Shown: piece by piece, positions 23,888 to 31,165 of the stretch
How positions within the stretch are numbered: the first letter of the stretch is position 1
How the letters are laid out: every line of letters starts with the position of its first letter
Origin: Streptomyces sp. D2-8
Lineage (GTDB): Bacteria; Actinomycetota; Actinomycetes; Streptomycetales; Streptomycetaceae
DNA: 64,000 nt
Assembly (NCBI RefSeq): GCF_023184515.1
Contig: NZ_JAAHBP010000026.1
Coordinates: forward strand, 1 to 64,000
Direction: 5' to 3'
Translations under genes and position numbers: made by a program
Notes under the pieces: model-generated
The model's input: the letters and a program-made list of their open reading frames with translations, nothing else
Told to the model about the DNA's origin: nothing
The model's database searches: none

Positions 23888-25486
23888 TCACATCCGGAAG
23901 ACGCCGAAGCCGCCGCGGGCGCCCTCGTAGGGGGCGGTGTGGATCGCGGAGAGGCACAGGCCGAGGACGGTGCGGGTGTCGCGCGGGTCGATGACGCCGT
24001 CGTCGTACAGCCGCCCGGACAGGAACATCGGCAGCGACTCGGACTCGATCTGCTGCTCCACCATGGCGCGCAGCGCCGCGTCCGCCTCCTCGTCGTAGGG
24101 CTGCCCCTTGGCGGCGGCCGACTGGCGGGCGACGATCGACAGCACGCCGGCGAGCTGCTGCGGGCCCATGACGGCCGACTTGGCGCTGGGCCAGGCGAAG
24201 AGGAAGCGGGGGTCGTAGGCCCGGCCGCACATGCCGTAGTGGCCGGCGCCGTAGGAGGCGCCCATCAGCACGGACAGATGCGGGACCTTCGAGTTGCTGA
24301 CCGCGTTGATCATCATCGCGCCGTGTTTGATGATGCCGCCCTGCTCGTACTCCTTGCCGACCATGTAGCCGGTGGTGTTGTGCAAGAAGAGCAGGGGGAT
24401 GTCGCGCTGGTTGGCGAGCTGGATGAACTGGGCGGCCTTCTGCGACTCCTCGCTGAACAGGACGCCCCGGGCGTTGGCGAGGATGCCGACGGGGTAGCCG
24501 TGCAGGGCTGCCCAGCCGGTCGTCAGGCTCGTGCCGTACAGCGGCTTGAACTCGTCGAAGTCGGAGGCGTCGACGATCCGGGCGATGACCTCGCGCGGGT
24601 CGAAGGGGCTCTTGAGGTCGCCGGGGACGATGCCCAGCAGTTCCTCCGCGTCGTACTCGGGCGGCTCGGCGGGCCCCGGATCCTCGTACGCCTTGCGGTG
24701 GTTGAGGCGGGCGACCACGCGGCGGGCCTGCCGGAGCGCGTCTGGCTCGTCGACGGCGAAGTAGTCGGCGAGGCCCGAGGTGCGCGCGTGCATCTCGGCG
24801 CCGCCCAGGGACTCGTCGTCGCTCTCCTCGCCGGTCGCCATCTTCACCAGCGGCGGGCCGCCGAGGAACACCTTGGCGCGCTCCTTGACCATGATCACGT
24901 GGTCGGACATGCCGGGGATGTAGGCGCCGCCGGCGGTGGAGTTGCCGAAGACGACCGCGACGGTCGGGATCCCGGCGGCGGACAGCCGGGTGAGGTCGCG
25001 GAAGATGGCGCCGCCGGGGATGAAGATCTCCTTCTGCGACGGCAGGTCGGCGCCGCCGGACTCCACCAGGCTGATGCAGGGCAGCCGGTTGGCGAGGGCG
25101 ATGTCGTTGGCGCGCAGGGCCTTCTTCAGCGACCAGGGGTTGCTCGCTCCGCCGCGCACGGTCGGGTCGTTTGCGGTGATCAGGCACTCCACGCCCTCGA
25201 CGACGCCGATGCCGGTGACGAGGGACGCCCCGACGGTGTGGTCGCTGCCCCAGGCGGCCAGCGGGGACAGCTCCAGGAACGGCGTGTCGGGGTCGAGGAG
25301 CAGCTCGATGCGCTCACGGGCGAGGAGCTTGCCGCGCTTCCGGTGCCGTGCGACGTACTTCTCGCCGCCGCCCGCGAGGGCCTTGGCGTGCTCGGCGTCG
25401 AGCGCGGCGAGTTTGGCGAGCATCGCCTCGCGGTTCGACTGATGGCCGGGGCCGGCGGGGTCGAGCGCGGAGGTCAGGACGGTCAA
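23888..25486 (-). CDS. Acyl-CoA carboxylase carboxyltransferase subunit
   Basis: A 532-residue beta-type carboxyltransferase. It has RHRKRGKLLARERIELLLD, the oxyanion loop GGAYIPGMSDHVIMV (residues about 170-190), and the second half FLHNTTGYMVGKEYEQGGIIKHGAMM and MGASYGAGHYGMCGRAYDPRF. These features are closest to methylcrotonyl/geranyl-CoA carboxylase beta subunits. The likely start is a rare TTG at 25486 overlapping the AtuA stop (TTGA), giving MTVLTSALDPAG. No other start precedes the conserved N-terminus. It assembles with the BC-BCCP subunit. Confidence 0.9.
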   Translation of the reverse strand: MTVLTSALDPAGPGHQSNREAMLAKLAALDAEHAKALAGGGEKYVARHRKRGKLLARERIELLLDPDTPFLELSPLAAWGSDHTVGASLVTGIGVVEGVECLITANDPTVRGGASNPWSLKKALRANDIALANRLPCISLVESGGADLPSQKEIFIPGGAIFRDLTRLSAAGIPTVAVVFGNSTAGGAYIPGMSDHVIMVKERAKVFLGGPPLVKMATGEESDDESLGGAEMHARTSGLADYFAVDEPDALRQARRVVARLNHRKAYEDPGPAEPPEYDAEELLGIVPGDLKSPFDPREVIARIVDASDFDEFKPLYGTSLTTGWAALHGYPVGILANARGVLFSEESQKAAQFIQLANQRDIPLLFLHNTTGYMVGKEYEQGGIIKHGAMMINAVSNSKVPHLSVLMGASYGAGHYGMCGRAYDPRFLFAWPSAKSAVMGPQQLAGVLSIVARQSAAAKGQPYDEEADAALRAMVEQQIESESLPMFLSGRLYDDGVIDPRDTRTVLGLCLSAIHTAPYEGARGGFGVFRM

Positions 25487-27150
25487 AGCAGGGCCTCCGG
25501 TATCTCCAGGTGGCGGGAGCGCAGCCATTCGCCGAGGGCCTTGGCCTGCGGGTCGAAGCGGTGCTGGGCGGCGACACCGGCGCCGAGGATCCCCTCGACG
25601 ACGAAGTTGAGGGCGCGCAGGCTGGGCAGCGCATGCCGTACGACGGTCAGCTCGCGGCTCTCGGGGATCAGCTCCCGGAACCGGTCGACGGTCAGCTCGT
25701 GCGCGAGCCACCGCCAGGCATCGTCCGTGCGCGCCCACACCCCGACGTTGGCGTTGCCGCCCTTGTCCCCGCTGCGGGCGCCCGCGACGAGGCCGAGGGG
25801 GGCCCGGCTCACCGGCCCGGGCGCAAGCGGCTCGGGGAGCGGAGGCTCCGGAACGTCGTGGAGTACGAGGGTGTCGTGGGGCGGCGGCACCGCAACCCGG
25901 TCTCCGTCATGGAGGACCGCCACATGGTCGACGGCACCATGGGGGACGTATACATCCTCGAAGACCCCATAAGGCGAGCCCTTTCCGGGTGGGGCCAGCA
26001 CATGGAAGCCGGGGTAGCTGGCGAGTGCCAGCTCGACGGCCGCCCCGCTCAGCGCCCGCCCGACGGCCTCCTGGTCGGGGTCCCGCACGACGAGCCGCAG
26101 CAACGCGCTCGCCAGCTCCTCGCCCGGGGCGTCGGAGCGGTCGGTGCGGGCCAGTTCCCAGCGCACGTCGGCGACTTTGCCGAGGGCGGGTTCCATCTGT
26201 TCCCGCACCAGGGCGGCCTTGGCCTCGATGTCGAGGCCGGTGAGCACGAAGACGACCTCGTTGCGGAAGCCGCCGAGCCGGTTGAGCCCGACCTTGAGGG
26301 TGGGCGGCGGTGCCTCTCCGCGCACGCCCTCGATCCGCACCCGGTCGGGCCCGTCCTGGCTCAGCCGTACGGTGTCCAGCCGGGCGGTGACGTCCGGCCC
26401 CGCGTACCGGGCACCGTCCGTCTCGTACAGCAACTGCGCGGTGACCGTGCCGACGTCGACGAAACCGCCGGTGCCGGGGTGCTTGGTGATGACGCAGCTG
26501 CCGTCCTCGTGCAGCTCGGCGAGCGGGAAGCCGGGGCGGCGGACGTCGCCGTCCCGGAAGAAGGCGTAGTTGCCCCCGGTGGCCTGCGCCCCGCACTCCA
26601 GGACATGTCCCGCGACCACGGCACCCGCCAGCCGGTCGTGGTCCCGCGGTGTCCATCCGAAGTGGGCCGCGGCGGGCCCGGTGACCAGGGCGGCGTCCGT
26701 CACCCGCCCGGTGACGACGACGTCGGCGCCCGCCCGCAGGCACTCGGCGATGCCGAACCCGCCGAGGTAGGCGTGGGCGGCGAGGCTGCCGGGGTGTGCG
26801 GCGGTGAGGTCGTCTCCCGCCACATGGGCGACGCGCACGGGGATGCCCAGCCGGTCCGCCACGTGCCGTACGGCGTCGGCGAGTCCGGCCGGGTTGAGTC
26901 CGCCGGCGTTGGTGACGATCCTGACGCCCCGCTCGTGCGCGAGCCCCAGGCAGTCCTCCGCCTGCCGCAGGAACGTGCGGGCGTATCCGGCGGCGGGGTC
27001 CTTGAGGCGGTCCCGGCCCAGGATGAGCATGGTCAGCTCGGCGAGGTAGTCGCCGGTGAGGACGTCGAGTTCGCCGCCGATGAGCATCTCGCGCATCGCG
27101 TCGAAGCGGTCGCCGTAGAAGCCGGAGGCGTTGCCGATGCGGAGGGTCAC
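25483..27150 (-). CDS. AtuA-like protein (DUF1446, acyclic terpene utilization)
   Basis: A 555-residue protein of the AtuA family. The N-terminal domain starts LRIGNASGFYGDRFDAMREM and holds the conserved GGELDVLTGDYLAELTM, TNAGGLNPAGLADAV and GRVTDAALVTGPA. The C-terminal AtuA-specific part has GLVAGARSGDKGGNANVGVW. In Pseudomonas the protein is required for growth on citronellol/geraniol, but its reaction is not established. ATG at 27150 overlaps the preceding stop by 4 nt. Its presence is the strongest hint that this operon handles acyclic-terpene-like acyl-CoAs. Confidence 0.88.
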   Translation of the reverse strand: MTLRIGNASGFYGDRFDAMREMLIGGELDVLTGDYLAELTMLILGRDRLKDPAAGYARTFLRQAEDCLGLAHERGVRIVTNAGGLNPAGLADAVRHVADRLGIPVRVAHVAGDDLTAAHPGSLAAHAYLGGFGIAECLRAGADVVVTGRVTDAALVTGPAAAHFGWTPRDHDRLAGAVVAGHVLECGAQATGGNYAFFRDGDVRRPGFPLAELHEDGSCVITKHPGTGGFVDVGTVTAQLLYETDGARYAGPDVTARLDTVRLSQDGPDRVRIEGVRGEAPPPTLKVGLNRLGGFRNEVVFVLTGLDIEAKAALVREQMEPALGKVADVRWELARTDRSDAPGEELASALLRLVVRDPDQEAVGRALSGAAVELALASYPGFHVLAPPGKGSPYGVFEDVYVPHGAVDHVAVLHDGDRVAVPPPHDTLVLHDVPEPPLPEPLAPGPVSRAPLGLVAGARSGDKGGNANVGVWARTDDAWRWLAHELTVDRFRELIPESRELTVVRHALPSLRALNFVVEGILGAGVAAQHRFDPQAKALGEWLRSRHLEIPEALL

Positions 27151-27941
27151 GAGGCCGGCTCCTTCGGCGGGCGTCCGCTGCCCGGCGGTCCCGCGAAGGC
27201 CTGCGCGATGCCGAGCCAGCGGTCGGCGTCGGGGCCGTCGGCGCGCAGGGCGAGGTCGGTGCGGTGGGCGCGCTGGGTGACCAGCAGGCAGAAGTCGAGG
27301 GCGGGCCCGGTGACCCGCTGCGTGGCGTCAGCGGGGCCGTACGTCCACAGGTCGCCGGAGGGGGCGCGCAGTTCGACGCGGAACGGGTCGGCGGGCGGGG
27401 TCAGGCCGTGCACACCGAAGGCGAAGTCCCGGGTCCGTACCCCGAGCCAGGCCACATGCCGCAGCCGGTCGGTGGGTGGGCGCACCACACCCAGGGCCTC
27501 GGCCACGTCCTGCCCATGGGCCCAGGTCTCCATGAGACGGGCCGTCGCCATGGAGGCGGCCGACATGGGCGGGCCGTACCAGGGGAAGCGCGCCTTGGGC
27601 GGGGCGGCCCGCAGGGCTTCCTCCAGTGCCCTGCGGCCGCCGCGCCACCGGGCGAGCAGCTGGTCGGGCGGGAGCTTCGCGCCCTCCTCGGCGCCCTCGT
27701 CGACGAAGGACCCCGGCGCGGCGAGGGCCTTGTCGACCAGCGCGTGGAAGCCGTCGGCGTCCGTGACGGCGAGCAGGGCCGAGCGGTCCGTCCAGGCGAG
27801 ATGGGCGATCTGGTGGGCCACGGTCCAGCCGGGCGCGGGGGTCGCGAGCGACCAGCGGTGCGCGCTCGACCCGGCCACGAGGCGGTCGAGTTCCTCGCTC
27901 TCCTCGCGCAGATCGTCGAGCACGGACGTCGGATCGGACAC
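27147..27941 (-). CDS. TIGR03084-type DinB/maleylpyruvate-isomerase-like protein, first gene of the operon
   Basis: A 264-residue protein of the actinobacterial TIGR03084 family with a DinB/mycothiol-isomerase-like helix bundle at the N-terminus (PAPGWTVAHQIAHLAWTDRSAL, HGQDVAEALG). The histidines in AHQIAHL and WAHGQD sit where this fold binds a divalent metal. Such proteins often use mycothiol in actinobacteria; activity here is unknown. GTG at 27941 has GAGGGG 7 nt upstream. It opens the nine-gene operon and overlaps the AtuA gene by 4 nt. Confidence 0.82.
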   Translation of the reverse strand: MSDPTSVLDDLREESEELDRLVAGSSAHRWSLATPAPGWTVAHQIAHLAWTDRSALLAVTDADGFHALVDKALAAPGSFVDEGAEEGAKLPPDQLLARWRGGRRALEEALRAAPPKARFPWYGPPMSAASMATARLMETWAHGQDVAEALGVVRPPTDRLRHVAWLGVRTRDFAFGVHGLTPPADPFRVELRAPSGDLWTYGPADATQRVTGPALDFCLLVTQRAHRTDLALRADGPDADRWLGIAQAFAGPPGSGRPPKEPAS

Positions 27942-27993
27942 GGGCGCTCCCCTCGGGGCACGGCGGTGTGCGGGGTGGTGCGGCGTGCTGAGG

Positions 27994-28031
27994 AGCATGG
28001 CAGCGGCACAAGAAACAATCAAGCGTGCTTG
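27994..28031 (-). promoter_or_regulatory. Operon promoter with overlapping TetR-type operator
   Basis: On the minus strand TTGATT (28022-28017), a 17-nt spacer and CATGCT (27999-27994) form a promoter about 50 nt ahead of the first operon gene. The 12-nt palindrome CAAGCGTGCTTG (28020-28031) overlaps the -35 hexamer, so a bound repressor would block polymerase. The TetR protein encoded in the operon is the natural candidate. Confidence 0.5.
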
Positions 28032-28102
28032 CATGAAATTGTGGGGGTGACCGAGAGGGTGTTCTTCGGCGGCGCGATCGGGCCCGGCCCGCCACGGTCG
28101 GC

Positions 28103-28705
28103 TCAGTCGGTCTTGTCCGCCTCGCGCGCCGCCTCCTCCAGGCGGTGCCGATGGGCCTCCCACATGGCCCGGTCGCCCGGGGGCATGCTGTCCTTGCCCG
28201 GCGTCAGGCCGACCGACCCGTCGATGAGTTCGCGCACGATGTCGGCGTGACCGGCGTGACGGCTGGTGTCGGCGATCACGCGTACCAGGATGTGGTGCAG
28301 CGTGGTCTCCCGGCGCTCCTCGGGCCACCAGGGGACGTGACCGGTCGCGTCCAGCGGCAGCGCCGCGATCGTGCCGTTCGCGTGCTCCCACGCCCGGCGG
28401 TACAGCCCGGCGATGTCCTCGCGCGACTCGTCCGGGGTGGCCCACATGTCGGCGTGGGGTTCGGCGTCCTGCGTGTACCACCAGGGCGGCGGGTTCCCGT
28501 CGAAGAACGGTCGGCCGAACGTGTCGCCGAAGTACCCGAGCTCCACCCCGGCGGTGTGCTTGACCAGCCCCAGCAGATTGGTGCCGGTCGGTGTCAGGGG
28601 GCGGCGGATGTCGTACTCCGAGAGCCCGTCGAGCTTCCACAGCAGGGCGTCGCGAGCGTCTTGGAGGTAGCGGAGGAGGTCCGCCTTGGGATCCGGTGCG
28701 GTCAT
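28103..28705 (-). CDS. DinB-family (DUF664) protein
   Basis: A 200-residue four-helix-bundle protein of the DinB/DUF664 family. The metal-site histidines are in LLGLVKHTAGVELGYFGDTFG (near residue 49) and VIADTSRHAGHADIVRELIDG (near residues 149-152), consistent with a three-histidine site. DUF664 members are common in actinomycetes and are thought to act as thiol-dependent enzymes. ATG at 28705. It ends just beyond the carboxylase operon promoter, but is read toward it on the same strand; a separate role is assumed. Confidence 0.8.
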   Translation of the reverse strand: MTAPDPKADLLRYLQDARDALLWKLDGLSEYDIRRPLTPTGTNLLGLVKHTAGVELGYFGDTFGRPFFDGNPPPWWYTQDAEPHADMWATPDESREDIAGLYRRAWEHANGTIAALPLDATGHVPWWPEERRETTLHHILVRVIADTSRHAGHADIVRELIDGSVGLTPGKDSMPPGDRAMWEAHRHRLEEAAREADKTD

Positions 28706-28778
28706 GCGGGCAGTCTCGCACCCGGCACCGACACCCGGGCCGGACCGGAACCGCGGCCGTTTCCCTCACGAGGGCCGG

Positions 28779-29747
28779 TCAGCCCTCCAGGCCCGTGCCC
28801 TCCAGCGCCGCCGTCTTCTTGCGGCCGCCGCCCACCTGGGTGCGCACCGCGCCCATGCTCGCCGCGACGACGAGGGCGATCGCGGCGGCCTCGGCGGCGC
28901 TGAGGACCTGGTCGAGGATGAGGAAGCCGGCCGTCGCGGCGATCGCCGGTTCGAGGCTCATCAGGATCGCGAACGTGGAGGCGGGCAGGCGGCGCAGGGC
29001 GAGGAGTTCGAGGGTGTAGGGCAGGACCGAGGAGAGCAGGGCGACCGCCGCGCCCAGGCCCAGCGTCACCGGGTCGAGCAGTTTCGTCCCCGACTCGGCG
29101 ATGCCCAGGGGAAGGAACAGCACCGCCCCCACCGCCATCGCCAGCGCCAGCCCGTCCGCCTGCGGGAAGCGGCGGCCCGTACGGGCGCTGAAGACGATGT
29201 AGGCGGCCCACATGGCGCCGGCACCCAGGGCGAAGGCCGCTCCGGTGGGATCGAGGCCGCTGAGGCCTCCCCCGCCGAGGAGGAAGACACCGGCGAGAGC
29301 GAGCCCCGCCCAGACGACGTTGATCGCGCGGCGGGAGGCGAAGACCGAGAGGGCGAGCGGGCCGAGGACCTCCAGGGTGACCGCGGGGCCCAGCGGGATG
29401 CGCGCGACGGCTTGGTAGAAGAGGCCGTTCATGGCGGCCATGGTGATGCCGAAGACGACGACCGTGCCCCAGTCGGTGCGCGAGTGGCCGCGCAGCCGCG
29501 GACGACAGACCAGGAGCAGGACGACGGCCGCGACCAGCAGGCGCAGTGCCACCACCCCGAGGGCACCCGCCCGGGGCATCAGGGTCACCGCCAGGGCGCC
29601 GCCGAACTGTACGGAGATCCCGCCCGCGAGCACCAGGCCCACGGGCCCGAGGGAGCCGAGCCGGCCCGGGCCGGCGGCCGGCGTGGTGCCGTCAGGGGCG
29701 GCGGTGCTCGCGGGCTGGGGCGAGGTGGCGGTCTCCGGCGTGGTCAC
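28779..29747 (-). CDS. EamA-family (DMT) transporter
   Basis: A 322-residue membrane protein with ten predicted hydrophobic segments in two EamA halves, for example VGLVLAGGISVQFGGALAVTL and AVALLSSVLPYTLELLALRRLPASTFAILMSLEPA, the second being the typical EamA signature. Members export amino acids or metabolites (RhtA-like). The GTG at 29747 has AGGA 8 nt upstream. The N-terminus is a 35-residue Ser/Thr/Pro-rich cytoplasmic tail. Confidence 0.85.
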   Translation of the reverse strand: MTTPETATSPQPASTAAPDGTTPAAGPGRLGSLGPVGLVLAGGISVQFGGALAVTLMPRAGALGVVALRLLVAAVVLLLVCRPRLRGHSRTDWGTVVVFGITMAAMNGLFYQAVARIPLGPAVTLEVLGPLALSVFASRRAINVVWAGLALAGVFLLGGGGLSGLDPTGAAFALGAGAMWAAYIVFSARTGRRFPQADGLALAMAVGAVLFLPLGIAESGTKLLDPVTLGLGAAVALLSSVLPYTLELLALRRLPASTFAILMSLEPAIAATAGFLILDQVLSAAEAAAIALVVAASMGAVRTQVGGGRKKTAALEGTGLEG

Positions 29748-29908
29748 GGGCGGGTCCTGTGCTCGGGGTCGGTGTCCGGGGTGCTGCGTGTGTGCGGTGC
29801 GTACACCTGAATGCACTCAACGTACAGCCCGGTGCACCGCGCAGTCCAGGGTAATGGACTCCGTCAGGTGCGTGAACCCCTTTTGCCTCTGTCTCGGGCT
29901 GTGAGACG

Positions 29909-31045
29909 TCAGCGGCGGGCGAGGTACAGGTTCAGCGCCTTGTAGAGCAGCCGGTTGATCGGGTAGTCCCACTCGCCGAGGTACTCGACGGCCTCGCCGC
30001 CGGTGCCGACCTTGAAGCGCAGCAGGCCCAGCAGGTCGCTGGACTCCTCCAGGGTGTCGGTGATGCCGCGCAGGTCGTAGACGGCGGCGCCGAGTTCGTG
30101 CGCGTCGGTCATCATGCGCCACTGCACGGCGCTGCTCGGCTGGACCTCGCGGTGGCGGCCGGTGGAGGCGCCGTAGGAGTACCAGACGTGGTCGCCGACG
30201 GTCAGCATGGTGGCCGCGGCGAGCACCTCGCCGTCGTGGTAGGCGAGGTAGAGCCGCATCCGGTCCGGGTGTTCGGCGGTGAGCGCGGTCCACATGCGCT
30301 GGAAGTACGGCAGCGGGCGCGGGAGGAAGCGGTCCCGCTCGGCGGTCTCGCTGTACAGCTCGTGGAAGGCCGGCAGGTCCTCCAGGTCGCCGCGTACGAC
30401 CTTCACCCCGGCTTTCTCCGCCTTCTTGATGTTGCGGCGCCACTGCTGGTTCAGGCCGTTGTGGATGTCCTCCAGCGACCGGCCGGCGAACGGCACCTGG
30501 AAGACGTACCGGGGCTGCCCCGCGGCGAAGCCGTCCTCGCCGGAGGCCTCGGTCTGCCGCCAGCCCATGTGGCGCAGACGGTCCGCGACGTGACCGGCCC
30601 GCGGTTCGTACGACGTGGCCCGCACGTCGCGCAGCCGCCGGGCGGCCGGGTCGGCGATCGCCGCCTTGACCGCCTCGGCGTCCCAGCGGCGCACCACGAC
30701 GGGCGGGCCCATCCGCACCGCGAAGGCGCCCCGCCGTCTCAGGTGCGCGAGCATCGGTTCCAGCAGGCGGTCGAGGCCCGGCTCGTGCCAGTCGATCAGC
30801 GGGCCCTCGGGCAGGTACGCGAGGTACCGCCGCAGCCCGGGCAGTCGCGGTCCGGGCAGGGGGCGCAGCAGCACCAGTCCCGCGCCGACGAGCTGCCCGC
30901 CGGCGTCGAACCAGCCGAGGCTCTCCGCCTGCCAGTCGGGTTTCACCTCGCCCCAGGACGGGACCTGGGTGTGGCTGGCGGAGGGGCGGGCCGTGACGAA
31001 CGCGAGGTGCTCGTCACGGGTGATCGGCTGGACGCGGACGCTCAT
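29909..31045 (-). CDS. FemX/FemABX-type aminoacyltransferase for peptidoglycan bridges
   Basis: A 378-residue member of the FemABX family (two GNAT-like domains), which adds amino acids from tRNA to the peptidoglycan stem. Key sections are FVTARPSASHTQVPSWGEVK at the N-terminus, LNQQWRRNIKKAEKAGVKVVRG in the middle and YDLRGITDTLEESSDLLGLLRFKVGTGGEAVEYLGEWD at the C-terminal signature region. In Streptomyces a single FemX adds the glycine bridge to LL-diaminopimelate, the most likely role here. ATG at 31045 with AAGGAG upstream. Confidence 0.88.
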   Translation of the reverse strand: MSVRVQPITRDEHLAFVTARPSASHTQVPSWGEVKPDWQAESLGWFDAGGQLVGAGLVLLRPLPGPRLPGLRRYLAYLPEGPLIDWHEPGLDRLLEPMLAHLRRRGAFAVRMGPPVVVRRWDAEAVKAAIADPAARRLRDVRATSYEPRAGHVADRLRHMGWRQTEASGEDGFAAGQPRYVFQVPFAGRSLEDIHNGLNQQWRRNIKKAEKAGVKVVRGDLEDLPAFHELYSETAERDRFLPRPLPYFQRMWTALTAEHPDRMRLYLAYHDGEVLAAATMLTVGDHVWYSYGASTGRHREVQPSSAVQWRMMTDAHELGAAVYDLRGITDTLEESSDLLGLLRFKVGTGGEAVEYLGEWDYPINRLLYKALNLYLARR

Positions 31046-31165
31046 GCGCGGGCTCCTTCGAGCAGCGGCCCAAGGCGGGCGGTGGCTGGTCCCGCGAGCC
31101 TAGGAGCGGCCCCGGCCTCCCCCGGCTCAGACACTCGGGTCCGCCCGTCCCGTGGCCCGAACGCC

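Noticed and set aside
22041..25187. 1048-residue fusion of carboxylase parts
   Set aside because: The upstream 430 codons are an out-of-frame reading of the carboxyltransferase gene. The biotin carboxylase clearly starts at MITSVLVANRGE (23882).
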